From the NCBI GenBank assembly GCA_018398805.1, contig JAGFBZ010000699.1, forward strand, positions 248,001-312,000: a stretch of DNA of 64,000 nt, read 5' to 3'. Positions 36,101 through 48,060 of this stretch are shown here, piece by piece. The position numbers were made by a program, and so were the translations under genes. The stretch's first letter is position 1. Every line of letters begins with the position of its first letter. Origin of the DNA: Hirundichthys speculiger. Taxonomy: Eukaryota > Chordata > Actinopteri > Beloniformes > Exocoetidae. The notes under the pieces are model-generated. The model searched no databases, was not told the DNA's origin, and saw nothing but the letters and a program-made list of their open reading frames with translations.

Positions 36101-38207
36101 CCTCTAGCGGTTGGTGGTGTAATTACAGAGCAACACAAACACCACACAGACGTATAAATCAGGCTTTGAGGCTTGAATCAAAGCCGCGGGATTTCTTTTC
36201 CTTTGTCCTTGAAAACATTTCACCCAGAAGTCTGTCAGGTGGCGACGTTCGAGTCACAACATGTAAACAGGAACATTTTACAGCTGTTTGAAGGTTTATT
36301 GTGTCACGAACGCTTGGTGGGGCATCTGATCTCAGCAGCGCGTCATTGGATGAACCCTTACCCAACTCAGGTCTGATCCTGGTTTGTAATCCTGGAAACT
36401 TGACCGTGAAGGAGCACCTCTGCACCCTGGACCGAACTGTTGGATCTAAGTTTCCATCCAGGCCGTCTACTGGGAGTTCACCAGTGACTCCAGCCTGTCT
36501 ACCATCTAAGAGTTTACACTGAAACAACATGATTTCCCTTTAGGGGTTAATCAGATTATAAATCTGGGTTACTAACTTTAAACTTATTCTTGATTCATTA
36601 ATTATTTGGATCGTTTCATCTCTGAGTGCAACTGATTCTTTAATGTTTAGAGATTTGAAGTCCTATGTTACGATGTTTTGTATGGAGCGATAGGAGTGCC
36701 ACATTAATAAATAAATAAATAAATAAATGTGGAAATAAAAAGAGAAAAAAATAAATAAATAAATATATGTGGAAATATAAAGAGAAATAAATATATAAAT
36801 AAATATATGTGGAAATATAAAAGGAAATAAATAAATGTGGAAATATAAAGGGAAATAAATTAATAAATAAATGTGGAAATATAAAGAGAAATAAATAAAT
36901 GAAAAGGAAAATCATCTTTAATTTTCGTATTGCATTTGCTTTTCCTTTTTGGCTTCCTGTGACACAAGGATAAAGCAATGACAAAACGCTTGGTGGACTG
37001 AGCTGTCAATCAAATGGCTCTGGGCGGGGCTTCCTGTCCAGGATGGATAGTCGTTCCCTGATCACTGGATTTCTGCCTGGCGGTATGGGCACTAACTCAT
37101 AGATATGTATACGAAAATTAAAGATGATTTTCCTTTTCATTTATTTATTTCTCTTTATATTTCCACTTTTATTTATTAATTTATTTCCCTTTATATTTCC
37201 ACATTTATTTATTTATTTCCTTTTATATTTCCACATATATTTATTTTTTCTCTTTATATTTCCACATATATTTATTTTATTTCTCTTTATATTTCCACAT
37301 TTATTTATTTATTTCTCTTTTTATTTCCACATTTATTTATTTATTTATTTATTAATGTGGCACTCCTATCGCTCCATAGTTTTGAGTTCCCCACAGTTTA
37401 ACTTTAATAGTTATCATATTAGCTTTTATTTCATCAGCCGGATCATTCAATAACCGACCACGACGGAGGAACTAGTTTCTGTGCCGCTATGATAATTTAA
37501 AACCATGTTAGTGATTAAACTCGTTTTCCAGACTGAAGTTTCCGCTGTTTTCCTTCTTCTGTAAGAAACCAAAACACATCTGTGGAAATGTCTGTTGTAA
37601 CGCTACCAGGGTCAAACATTAACCTGCTGCTGTGACTTCATGTAAACGATGAAGGATCAATCACAGAGACAATAACGTCAGCAACACGCACCTCCAGATC
37701 CTGTAAAGCTGGGAGCCTCCAGCGCTGCCGACGAAGAAGTTGACGGCAAAAAGGTTCCAGTTCTTGGGGATGATGACCAGGGAGTACCTGGACCAGATGA
37801 GCCCTGCAGGAGGAGAGCAGGAGCAGTGAAGGTCGTTCACGCTGAACCAAAGGTCAGCCGTCAGAACAGAGTCTATGTTTTGGCAGAAGAGTCACTGATA
37901 ACATTTGTTTGACATAACGGACTGTAAAGAAGATACAGCGCGCGACCTTTCCCCTAGATTGGTTGAATTATCACAGAACAACGAGCAAACAAGCGAACAC
38001 GGCTGAAACATAAACCGCCCCGAACCGACACCTGGCCGTGAGTCTCACCTGTGGCCGTCAGCACTGCAGACTGGGAGGTGCTGAGTTTGTCGGCTGGTCG
38101 GGTCATGTCAGCCAAACCAGCGAAGACCAGTCCCTGCAGAGGGGAGACCACAGAAACCAGTAACTTTACAGTCCTGCTCCTGCCTCTGATCTGATCTTTA
38201 CTTTCTG

Positions 38208-38259
<52 letters not shown>

Positions 38260-41200
38260 GGGGGGGGGTCAGAAAAAGAGGGCAAAATAGATAAACTTTC
38301 TTTATTGAGGCCAAGGGCCAGGAAACCACTGGAGTGTCTGTGTGTACCAGGGTTATAATAGTTTTGGATTTTCCATTAGTTTTAGTTTAGTTTTTCAAAT
38401 TCAGTTAGTTTTAATTCATCTTTAGAGTTTTTGTTTTGAAATACTTAGTTTTAGTTTAGTTTTTATTAGTTTCAGTGTTAGTTTTAGTTTTATTTCGTAA
38501 ATTAGGGTTGTAATTTTGGTTGGAGTGAAGCACTGAACTTTTTGGAGGCTGTCGAATCACATAGTCGTGTTTACATTCTGGTCTCAATAAACATATTTAT
38601 CAATGCGTCTTCCCTCTTGTGGTGTTCCTGCGTATTTACTGACCAGCAGCTATCTGGTCTCCATGGAAACAGTCCATTATAGTTGCTGTTTTCTCCCGTT
38701 CCTTCCCAACGCTGACTGGCCTGCAGCTGTAGCTTCTCTTTCCAGGGGGCTAGCTTAGGCTAGCTTATCCAGCTAGTCTTGGTTAGCCTTCTTTCCAGGG
38801 GGCTAGCTTAGGCTAGCTTATCCAGCTAGTCTTGGTTAGCTTCTCTTTCCAGGGGGCTAGCTTAGGCTAGCTTATCCAGCTAGTCTTGGTTAGCCTTCTT
38901 TCCAGGGGGCTAGCTTAGGCTAGCTTATCCAGCTAGTCTTGGTTAGCCTTCTTTCCAGGGGGCTAGTTTAGGCTATCTTATCCAGCTAGTCTTGGTTAGC
39001 CTTCTTTCCAGGGGGCTAGCTTAGGCTAGCTTATCCATCTAGTCTTGGTTAGCCTTCTTTCCAGGGGGCTAGCTTAGGCTAGCTTATCCAGCTAGTCTTG
39101 GTTAGCCTTCTTTCCAGGGTGCTAGCTTAGGCTAGCTTATCCAGCTAGTCTTGGTTAGCCTTCTTTCCAGGGGGCTAGCTTAGGCTAGCTTATCCAGCTA
39201 GTCTTGGTTAGCCTTCTTTCCAGGGGCTAGCTTAGGCTAGCTTATCCAGCTAGTCTTGGTTAGCCTTCTTTCCAGGGGGCTAGCTTAGGCTAGCTTATCC
39301 AACTAGTCTTGGTTTAGCCTTCTTTCCAGGGGGCTAGCTTAGGCTAGCTTATCCAGCTAGTCTTGGTTAGCCTTCTTTCCAGGGGGCTAGCTTAGGCTAG
39401 CTTATCCAGCTAGTCTTGGTTAGCCTTCTTTCCAGGGGGCTATCTTAGGCTAGCTTATCCAGCTAGTCTTGGTTAGCCTCTCTTTCCAGGGGGCTAGCTT
39501 AGCTATCCACTAGTCTTGGTTAGCCTTCTTTCCAGGGGCTAGCTTAGGCTAGCTTATCCATCTAGTCTTGGTTAGCCTTCTTTCCAGGGGGCTAGCTTAG
39601 GCTAGCTTATCCAGCTAGTCTTGGTTAGCCTCTTTCCAGGGGCTAGCTTAGGCTAGCTTATCCAGCTAGTCTTGGTTAGCCTTCTTTCCAGGGGGCTAGC
39701 TAGTTAGGCTAGCTAGCTATCCAGCTAGTCTTGGTTAGCCTTCTTTCCAGGGGGCTAGCTTAGGCTAGCTTATCCAGCTAGTCTTGGTTAGCCTTCTTTC
39801 CAGGGGGCTAGCTTAGGCTAGCTTATCCAGCTAGTCTTGGTTAGCCTTCTTTTCCAGGGGGCTAGCTTAGGCTAGCTTATCCAGCTAGTCTTGGTTAGCC
39901 TTTTTTCCAGGGGCTAGCTTAGGCTAGCTTATCCAGCTAGTCTTGGTTAGCCTTCTTTCCAGGGGCTAGCTTAGGCTAGCTTATCCAACTAGTCTTGGTT
40001 AGCCTTCTTTTCCAGGGGGCTAGCTTAGGCTAGCTTATCCAGCTAGTCTTGGTTAGCCTTCTTTCCAGGGGGCTAGTTTAGGCTAGCTTATCCAGCTAGT
40101 CTTGGTTAGCCTTCTTTCCAGGGGGGCTAGCTTAGGCTAGCCTTATCCAGCTAGTCAGCTAGTGTTGGTTAGCCTTCTTTCCAGGGGCTAGCTTAGGCTA
40201 CCTTATTCAGCTAGTCTTGGTTAGCCTTCTTTCCAGGGGGCTAGCTTAGGCTAGCTTATCCATCTAGTCTTGGTTAGCCTTCTTTCCAGGGGGCTAGCTT
40301 AGCTAGCTATCCAGCTAGTCTCTTGGTTTTTAGCCTTCTTTCCAGGGGGCTAGTTTAGGCTAACTTATCCAGCTAGTCTTGGTTAGCCTTCTTTCCAGGG
40401 GCCTAGCTTAGGCTATCTTATCCAGCTAGTCTTGGTTAGCCTTCTTTCCAGGGGGCTAGCTTAGGCTAGCTTATCCAGCTAGTCTTGGTTAGCCTTCTTT
40501 CCAGGGGGCTAGCTTAGGCTAGCTTATCCAGCTAGTCTTGGTTAGCCTTTTTTCCAGGGGGCTAGCTTAGGCTACCTTATCCAGCTAGTGTTGGTTAGCC
40601 TTCTTTCCAGGGGGCTAGCTTAGGCTACCTTATCCAGCTAGTCTTGGTTAGCCTTCTTTCCAGGGGGCTAGCTTAGGCTAGCTTATCCAGCTAGTCTTGG
40701 TTAGCCTTCTTTCCAGGGGGCTAGCTTAGGCTACCTTATCCAGCTAGTCTTGGTTAGCCTTCTTTCCAGGGGGCTAGCTTAGGCTAGCTTATCCAGCTAG
40801 TCTTGGTTAGACTTCTTTCCAGGGGGCTAGCTTATCCAGCTAGTCTTGGTTAGCCTTCTTTCCAGGGGGCTAGTTTAGGCTAACTTATCCAGCTAGTCTT
40901 GGTTAGCCTTCTTTCCAGGGGCCTAGCTTAGGCTATCTTATCCAGCTAGTCTTGGTTAGCCTTCTTTACAGGGGGCTAGCTTAGGCTAGCTTATCCAGCT
41001 AGTCTTGGTTAGCCTTCTTTCCAGGGGCTAGCTTAGGCTCTTATCCAGCTAGTCTTGGTTAGCCTTCTTTCCAGGGGGCTAGCTTAGGCTAGCTTATCCA
41101 GCTAGTCTTGGTTAGCCTTCTTTCCAGGGGGCTAGCTTAGGCTAGCTTATCCAGCTAGTCTTGGTTAGCCTTCTTTCCAGGGGGCTAGCTTAGGCTAGCT

Positions 41201-44200
41201 TATCCAGCTAGTCTTGGTTAGCCTTCTTTCCAGGGGGCTAGCTTAGGCTAGCTTATCCAGCTAGTCTTGGTTAGCCTTCTTTCCAGGGGGCTAGCTTAGG
41301 CTAGCTTATCCAGCTAGTCTTGGTTAGCCTTCTTTCCAGGGGGCTAGCTTAGGCTAGCTTATCCAGCTAGTCTTGGTTAGCCTTCTTTCCAGGGGCTAGC
41401 TTAGGCTAGCTTATCCAGCTAGTCTTGGTTAGCCTTCTTTCCAGGGGGCTAGCTTAGGCTAGCTTATCCAGCTAGTCTTGGTTAGCCTTCTTTCCAGGGG
41501 GCTAGCTTATCCAGCTAGTCTTGGTTAGCCTTCTTTCCAGGGGGCTAGCTTAGGCTAGCTTATCCAGCTAGTCTTGGTTAGCCTTCTTTCCAGGGGGCTA
41601 GCTTAGGCTAGCTTATCCAGCTAGTCTTGGTTAGCCTTCTTTCCAGGGGGCTAGCTTAGCTTTCCAGGGTTAGCCTTCTTTCCAGGGGCTAGGCTAGCTT
41701 ATCCAGCTAGTCTTGGTTAGCCTTCTTTCAGGGGGCTAGCTTAGGCTAGCTTATCCAGCTAGTCTTGGTTAGCCTTCTTTCCAGGGGGCTAGCTTAGGCT
41801 AGCTTATCCAGCTAGTCTTGGTTAGCCTTCTTTCCAGGGGGCTAGCTTAGGCTAGCTTATCCAGCTAGTCTTGGTTAGCCTTCTTTCCAGGGGGCTAGCT
41901 TAGGCTAGCTTATCCAGCTAGTCTTGGTTAGCCTTCTTTCCAGGGGGCTAGCTTAGGCTAGCTTATCCAGCTAGTCTTGGTTAGCCTTCTTTCCAGGGGG
42001 CTAGCTTAGGCTAGCTTATCCAGCTAGTCTTGGTTAGCCTTCTTTCCAGGGGGCTAGCTAGCTTAGGCTAGCTTATCCAGCTAGTCTTGGTTAGCCTTCT
42101 TTCCAGGGGGCTAGCTTAGGCTAGCTTATCCAGCTAGTCTTGGTTAGCCTTCTTGTGTGAGCTTTTCAAATGGACTTTCAGATTCGTGGGTTTTTTTCTC
42201 CTTCAGAAGTATTCCACACATTGTATCACCTGCTTCTACAACAAGACACTTATTTATATCGTTAACACAGTCATAGTCAAAGAAATCCCAAATAGGACTG
42301 AGACGCTTTCTACCAACTTTTGACGCAGCCATCACTGCTGATCACTTTTTTTTTTGCAGTTGTTGTTGTACGGCGGAGTGAAGTTAATAGATTTCAAACG
42401 TTTATGAGGAAAAAAAATTACAAACACGAAAACGAAGGACGTTCTTAACATTATTATAGTTAATTTTAGTTTGTTTTATAAACACATAATACAGTTTCAG
42501 TTAGTTATCGTTTTTTTTTTTTAATTCTCGTTTTTATTTTATTTTCAGTTAACGAAAATGTTTTTTCAATTCTAGTTTTCGTTATTTCGTTCGTTTTCGT
42601 TAACGATAATAACCTTGGTGTGTGTGTGTGAGTTCACAGTTGGTGTAAAAGCACACTTACCCATTTAAACATCGGGGCCCAGAAGAAAACTGTTTTTGGA
42701 CCTGCAATGACAAAAAAAAAAAGAAAAAGAAATGAAAATCATGAGATTCTGTAGTTAGATGGATGATGTGACATTTTATATAGAGATTAACTCCCTGCAG
42801 CAGAGGAGAAGAAAATCTAAAATAAATCAGCGATTTATAATCTGTTTGGAACAGTAACATTTGTGTCCAGTTGATGCTGTATTAGAACCCTGAAGCTTGA
42901 AGTCCAAACGTTTCTGATGGTTCAGTTAGTTCTGGGCGGTATACCGGTTCATACCGGTATACCAGTGTTTATTTTTCTTATGATATTAATCTTCATATAC
43001 TGTAATACCGGTGAGTATGTACTGTAGCGTACACAACGTTGGGAACGCCGCGCGGTGGAACGTAAGTGCCGCAGAACATTGTTTGACAGGGGACTGTTTA
43101 GCAGTTGCACTGGAGGCGCAACACGCTACTAGTTTCTGGTTAAACGGTGATGGATGCTAACAGAGAAAGTCCCGAAGTGGAAGCTCCAGAACGGCAACAT
43201 GAGACTGAGGAACTTCTTCCTGAACCAGGAGCCGTGGATAATGTTGCCGAGCTAAAGTTGTAGCCGCGGGAGGCTACGCCAGCAATCTGCTGCTTTATAT
43301 GCTGCTACAGGATCATCCTTTTTTTTTTTTTCAAAACTTGAATATTGCAAGTTGCATACTTTGTTTACTATTTATTTGTTGAAATATCTCGCGAACATTG
43401 TTTACATTGTGTAGTTATTGTTGATTCTTTTTTACAAAATATGTTTTTTCAAGTTGTTTGCAAAATGTGAAAAATAAAAGGGTTCTGTATTTTAACTGCA
43501 ACTATCATCATCCTGATTCCTTCACTTAATCAGAATAACGAGTGCCACCTCTTTGTAAATAGTATCATTTTGTGAGGCCATGCAAACCTGTATTAATACT
43601 AGTGTAGATATGAATGTTTTTCTACAATATTCACTCCTCCTGACAGTAAAATAGGTCATTCTAAGACAATTTACTGCAGCAATTCCTCTAAATGATTAGA
43701 AAATGTGGTTAACACCCAGTTGAGGCTTAAAAAAAAAATATATATATATATAATAAATATAAAATAAAATAAATAAATAAACATAAATATAAAAAAATAT
43801 AATAAAGATATAATAATAAAGATATATATATAAATTATATATAATAAAGATATAATTTTGAAAAATACCGTGACATAAATTTTTGGTCATTCCGCCCAGC
43901 ACTAAGTTCTGTTCAGTTGTGTTTTATCTGGAAGCCTTTGACCTCTGAAATGCTCCCGTAAACATGAAGCAATCAAGGCTCCAGGTGGACGTCCTCCAGG
44001 TGGACGTCCTCCAGGTGGACGTCAGTGTTGTAACGCGGTATCACAAACCATCACACCACCAAACGCCAGCAAGTGTCTGGATGTCATGCGTGTTAAACTG
44101 CATCTCTCTCAGTACTGTTGCAGAGCTTCCACGCTGCTGGACAGAACGACGCATAAATTAGCTCAAGGAGAAAAAACAGAGGAAAAAGAAAAGCTGCTGG

Positions 44201-47200
44201 CTCAAGGTCAGTATCTCCTAGCGAAGCAGCGGGCTAAACAAAACCAAGGACACCTGTCACAGCCAATCACCTCTGAGGGAGTCGGCGTTAGTCGCCGCCC
44301 CTTCATACCTGCTCCATACCTGCTTCACACCTGCTCTATACCTGCTCCATACCTGCTTCATACCTGCTCCATACCTGCTTCATACCTGCTCCATACCTGC
44401 TTCATACCTGCTCCATACCTGCTTCATACCTGCCTCATACCTGCTTCATACCTGCTCCATACCTGCTTCATACCTGCTTCATACCTGCCTCATACCTGCT
44501 TCATACCTGCTTTATACCTGCCTCATACCTGCTTCACACCTGCTTCACACCTGCCTCATACCTGCTCCATACCTCCTTCATACCTGCCTCATACCTGCTT
44601 CATACCTGCTTTATACCTGCTTCATACCTGCTTCATACCTGCTTCATACCTGCCTCATACCTGCTTCATACCTGCTTCATACCTGCCTCATACCTGCCTC
44701 ATACCTGCCCCATACCTGCTCCATACCTGCTTCATACCTGCTCCATACCTGCCTCATACCTGCCTCATACCTGCCTCATACCTGCTTCATACCTGCTCCA
44801 TACCTGCTTCACACCTGCTCCACACCTGCTCCATACCTGCTTTATACCTGCTCCATACCTGCTTTATACCTGCTCCATACCTGCCTCATACCTGCCTCAT
44901 ACCTGCTCCATACCTGCCTCATACCTGCTTCATACCTGCTTCATACCTGCTCCATACCTGCCTCATACCTGCCTCATACCTGCCTTCATACCTGCTTCCT
45001 ACCTGCTTCATACCTGCTTTATACCTGCTCCCTGCCATACCTGCTCCATACCTGCTTCTACCATACCTGCTCCATACTGCTTTATACCTGCTCCATACCT
45101 GCCTCATACCTGCTCCATACCTGCCTCATACCTGCTCCATACCTGCTCCATACCTGCTTCATACCTGCTTCATACCTGCTTTATACCTGCTCCATAACTG
45201 CTCCATACCTGCTTCATACCTGCTTCATACCTGCTTCATACCTGCTTTATACCTGCTCCATACCTGCTTCATACCTGCTTTATACCTGCTCCATACCTGC
45301 CTCATACCTGCTCCATACCTGCTCCATACCTGCCATACCTGCTCCTCATACCTGCCTCATACCTGCTCCATACCTGCTCCATACCTGCTTCATACCTGCT
45401 TCATACCTGCCTCATACCTGCTCCATACCTGCTCCATACCTGCCTCATACCTGCTCCATACCTGCTTCATACCTGCTCCATACCTGCTTCATACCTGCTT
45501 CATACCTGCTCCATACCTGCTTTATACCTGCTTTATACCTGCTCCATACCTGCCTCATACCTGCTCCATACCTGCCTCATACCTGCTCATACCTGCTTCA
45601 TACCTGCTCCATACCTGCTCCATACCTGCTTCATACCTGCTTCATACCTGCTTTATACCTGCTTCATACCTGCTTCATACCTGCTCATTACCTGCTCCAT
45701 ACCTGCTCCATACCTGCTATACCTGCTTCATACCTCTTAAACCTGCTTTAACCTACCTGCCCTCATACCTGCTCCATACCTGCCTCATACCTGCTCCATA
45801 CCTGCCTCATACCTGCTCCATACCTGCCTCATACCTGCTCCATACCTGCCTCATACCTGCCTCATACCTGCTCCATACCTGCTTCCATAACCTGCTTCAT
45901 ACCTGCTCCAATACCTGCTTCATACCTGCTTCATACCTGCTTCATACCTGCTTCATACCTGCTTCATACCTGCCCATGCTACCTGCCTTGCTCAACCTAC
46001 CTGCTCCATACCTGCTCCTACAGTCGTCCTTGACTTCAGGAAGTCCAGCTGCACCTTCACAGACAAAACAAAGTCCCGAGCGTCCCTGGAGACGCCAGTC
46101 ACTCCTTAATCTGACTTCTCTAGGAGTTGATATCAGGTCACTGAGGCCTCAGCACCAGTGAGATGTGCTTAACGAACAGGAGATAACGATGCAGCTGATT
46201 AAGAGCAAGAAATCAAGACGGAACGACGGGTCCTTTTTTCTTCTGTTTTGTTTTGGAACAAAACTGCTGTGTGTTTGAAGTATTTCTGGCAGCTGATTCT
46301 CCTTTATTTATGCTGCTCACACTAAACAGAAACGAGGCCACTCAGGGTTTTAATTTCCAGCTGAAATCACCTGCAGATGCAGGTAAATATTCACATTTAG
46401 GATCAGATCTGGTGTCTGTACTGTTCTTTGTTTTTAAATTTAAGTACTTAAGTGCTTTCTGTTGTTACTTGTTGTTATTATTTATTACTACCACTAGTGC
46501 TGGGCAATATGACAATACATATCGTGGGGACAATATAAAAGTGTATATCGTGCCATTTCTCTTCTATCGTTTCTATCGTTTCTAACCTAATTTTATCAAT
46601 TATTACAGAAAATATGTAATTAAATAACCTGCAATGATAAATTTGATAGAAACATATCTACTTCTACAAAGTAGCCTTTTATGTTTGCACTTTTATTCAT
46701 GGTTAATGCCTTAAACAGAGTTCTCTTCAACCCTGATGTTTACTTTAGACACTTTATATTGGTTTGCAAACTTTGCACTACAAGGTTACAGATTTCAGAA
46801 AGTTGAAAAATAATTTGTGTTTATTTTTTATAGCTGAACTTCAGTGCAAAAATGTGTTTTTCCTCTCAGAAACTGTTGTGCACTTTTAAAAAAATGTGAA
46901 AGCTACTGTACCTCTGTACCTACCTGTTTTTGCTGCACTAAAATGTATGTTTGTGACAGTTCAGCTAAATGTCCTTTCAAAATAAAGTTGAAAAGTAAGC
47001 AATGAAATTTTTGTCAAACTTTTCAGAGAATAACTGAAAACATACTTTATTATGGTATATCGCGATATATATCGTTATCGTGATATAAAATAGTCCATAT
47101 CGCCCAGCACTAACTACCACTGCAGTAACACTTTAAATCTGCCATTCCTATAAATGCACAGCTCCTCTTTAAACTTATCCAGTCTGCACTTTAACCACTT

Positions 47201-47706
47201 TATTCACACAGTCACATGTTTACATCCTCTATGGGACAATTTAAAATTTGTTTTCCTGATTTGAACAGAATGAAGCATTTTTTTTTCTCTTTGATTGTAA
47301 CCGTTTGTTGCGTTTTTGCATAACTTATGAAACCTGTCAAACTTTATAACTCGACACTGGCTCCAGAGCACAAACGCGCACGTGTTACGTTTCATCTCCA
47401 GCCTGAGCTGTTATCTGGGCTCAGAGTAGATTACGGTCTGCAACGGCGTCACATGAAAATAAAGACTTTCTCATCCAGATGCGGCGGCAGCTGCTCCGGT
47501 TTCTCCCCCCGCGGCGGAAACACGCCGGTGACCGCCAGCTCCGCCGCAGCCGGACGGACCAGAACACCCGAACGGAACCGCGAACAACCCGCCCCTCAAT
47601 GCATCGCGTTACCTGCCGGGTGGTTGTAGAGAGGTCTCAGCTTGGCGGGCAGGATGTGCTCGATCCTGTCCAGGATCCTGTGGTAGGAGGCTCGGAGCGC
47701 AGCCAT
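33185..47706 (-). CDS. mpc2: mpc2, mitochondrial pyruvate carrier subunit 2 (5 coding exons)
   Basis: MPC2 pairs with MPC1 in the mitochondrial inner membrane to import pyruvate. Exons in transcript order: 47706-47613, 42701-42661, 38133-38049, 37803-37692, 33401-33185, all with GT/AG borders and compatible phases. Exon 1 reads MAALRASYHRILDRIEHILP. Exon 2 gives KTVFFWAPMFKW and exon 3 GLVFAGLADMTRPADKLSTS. Exon 4 gives LIWSRYSLVIIPKNWNLFAV and then GSAGGSQLYRIW. Together these cover the conserved family core and its three hydrophobic segments. The last exon starts RFKQEQKEKA, where vertebrate MPC2 normally ends within a few residues. Here the frame stays open for about 60 more codons, giving 182 residues against about 127 usually. 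The extra part is rich in proline, histidine and valine and runs over G/C homopolymers. Introns hold a 53-bp satellite and an 11-bp satellite. Confidence 0.93.
33609..33665. mobile_element. Terminal fragment of the PIF/Harbinger-like MITE
   Basis: tgcgtttacatgggaagttc followed by aattcctctttaattcagaa matches the left end of the copy at 33850. The rest of the element is absent here. Confidence 0.55.
33850..34600. mobile_element. PIF/Harbinger-like MITE, copy 2
   Basis: The ends cagtgtgtttacatggg and (reverse complement) ggctgcggtttacatg are inverted. att flanks both sides (33847-33849 and 34601-34603) as a 3-bp duplication. It matches the copy at 9607-10320 over its whole length and adds a segment near 34115-34155 that is missing in that copy. 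Confidence 0.7.
35112..35316 (+). pseudogene. THAP-type zinc-finger exon remnant
   Basis: The frame starts MSSRSSGNTCSVINCTNNGV and goes on to CEIHKPLLHEDC. It then continues in another frame as EQEVRKTWVKNINRKDFVPN, ending EYSR at a good donor (CGG/gtgagt). The Cys-x4-Cys start, the central tryptophan and the NINRKDFVPN stretch fit a THAP domain. About ten residues in the middle appear lost, with a frame change. It is probably a fragment of a P-type or THAP-bearing transposon, or a dead gene. No following exon was found. Confidence 0.55.
35317..36680. other. Intergenic-like sequence in the mpc2 intron 4 region, no gene recognised
   Basis: This lies within mpc2 intron 4 (33402-37691). Two minus-strand ORFs of 92 and 123 codons (35735-36013 and 36159-36530) show no motif, and codon use looks random. 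Two distant phrases resembling fish repeat sequence (aagacgtttcgcctccatca near 34940 and gaaaacatttcacccagaag near 36210) suggest that this is repeat-derived. Confidence 0.35.
36681..37378. mobile_element. Fold-back element, copy 3
   Basis: Ends tatggagcgataggagtgcc and ggcactcctatcgctccata. A perfect 6-bp duplication, gttttg, lies at 36675-36680 and 37379-37384. The core (36930-37120) is well preserved relative to the other copies. Confidence 0.85.
38211..38268. repeat. (GT)n tract running into a 26-bp G run
   Basis: About 16 GT units are followed by 26 consecutive G. It lies in mpc2 intron 2, about 80 bp upstream of exon 3 in transcript direction. The G run could be partly an assembly or polishing artefact. 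Confidence 0.9.
38741..42153. repeat. 53-bp minisatellite, about 64 copies
   Basis: The unit begins tggttagccttctttccagg, continues gggctagcttaggctagctt, and ends atccagctagtct. Most units are identical or differ by one to three bases or short indels. It lies in mpc2 intron 2. The unit itself contains ctagctt and ggctagc words that can pair with each other. Confidence 0.97.
42144..42335 (-). pseudogene. BED zinc-finger-like transposase N-terminus fragment
   Basis: The 63-codon frame reads MMAASKVGRKRLSPIWDFFD, then DYDCVNDINKCLVV and LKEKKTHESES. The tryptophan-phenylalanine start, the Lys-Cys-Leu-Val pair and the following Lys/His stretch resemble a degraded BED finger of a hAT transposase. 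The second half of the zinc site and all the catalytic part are missing. It lies next to the satellite inside the hAT-like element. Confidence 0.5.
42927..43904. mobile_element. hAT MITE (tagttctgggcggtatacc)
   Basis: Ends TAGTTCTGGGCGGTATACC and ATTCCGCCCAGCACTA. The flanks ggttcagt and agttctgt agree at 6 of 8. The interior ends in an AT-rich run of TATA and AAATA (43730-43860). It lies in mpc2 intron 1. Confidence 0.7.
43981..44023. repeat. 15-bp triplicate ccaggtggacgtcct
   Basis: Three head-to-tail copies of ccaggtggacgtcct just before the 11-bp satellite. Each contains a gacgtc palindrome. Confidence 0.85.
44310..46020. repeat. 11-bp minisatellite catacctgctt, about 150 copies
   Basis: Tandem catacctgctt/catacctgctc/catacctgcct units in mpc2 intron 1. 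Because 11 bases are two codons and two bases, three units make 33 bp and no frame meets a stop. A 691-codon frame runs through it (44086-46161). I treat that frame as an artefact of the repeat. Confidence 0.95.
46495..47112. mobile_element. hAT MITE 'N1', copy e
   Basis: Ends TAGTGCTGGGCAATATGACA and ATCGCCCAGCACTA. A perfect 8-bp duplication, actaccac, lies at 46487-46494 and 47113-47120. It lies in mpc2 intron 1. Confidence 0.92.
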
Positions 47707-48060
47707 GACGGTCCTGAAGACGCTAGCTCTCTAAACTGTCGGCCGGATAAACTGTCTCTAACGGCCGCGGGGATCGACCGACCGTCTCTCGTCGTGACGC
47801 AAATAAGAGCCGGGGCGGTTTGAGGTTGGGAGAGGATGCTGCTGTCCGACTGTCGACCTTCCCCCGGCGGCTCTATCTCATGCTAACCGTCGGTAGCTTC
47901 GTGACGGACACGACGAGGTGACTTTCTGTGGAGACGCAACCTTCCGCGTGAAGGGGCGGGGCTTATGGTAGTGCGCGACTCTCATTGGTCCACCGAGCAA
48001 GGACCGCGATGTGATTGGTTTATGGGAAGCTGTTGGTTTTCCAGACCAATGTTTCCCTTT
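47707..48060 (-). promoter_or_regulatory. mpc2: mpc2 promoter region with CCAAT boxes
   Basis: GC-rich sequence upstream of the mpc2 ATG. On the minus strand CCAAT occurs near 47984 and near 48014, about 30 bp apart. A plus-strand ccaat lies at about 48045. The spacing fits NF-Y sites of a TATA-less promoter. The transcription start is not visible. Confidence 0.5.

Larger units (their letters stand above)
38348..42617. mobile_element. hAT-like element swollen by an internal satellite
   Basis: The left end cagggttataatagttttgg and the right end (reverse complement caaggttattatcgttaacg) form terminal repeats followed by matching ttagttttagtttag-like arms. The flanks gtgtgtac (38340-38347) and gtgtgtgt (42618-42625) agree at 6 of 8. 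The interior holds the 53-bp satellite (38741-42153) and, on the minus strand, a short BED-finger-like frame (42144-42335). Confidence 0.7.

Noticed and set aside
35735..36530. Two minus-strand ORFs of 92 and 123 codons inside mpc2 intron 4
   Set aside because: They show no motif, no splice support and no codon bias. They are open by chance in a GC-moderate, repeat-like region.
38741..42153. Regular repeats that might suggest a CRISPR array
   Set aside because: The units are directly adjacent with no unique spacers, and the setting is a vertebrate intron. It is a minisatellite.
44086..46161. 691-codon plus-strand ORF rich in Tyr, Leu, His, Thr, Cys
   Set aside because: It is the translation of an 11-bp satellite that lacks stops in every phase. 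It lies in mpc2 intron 1, and the non-repeat ends show no motif.
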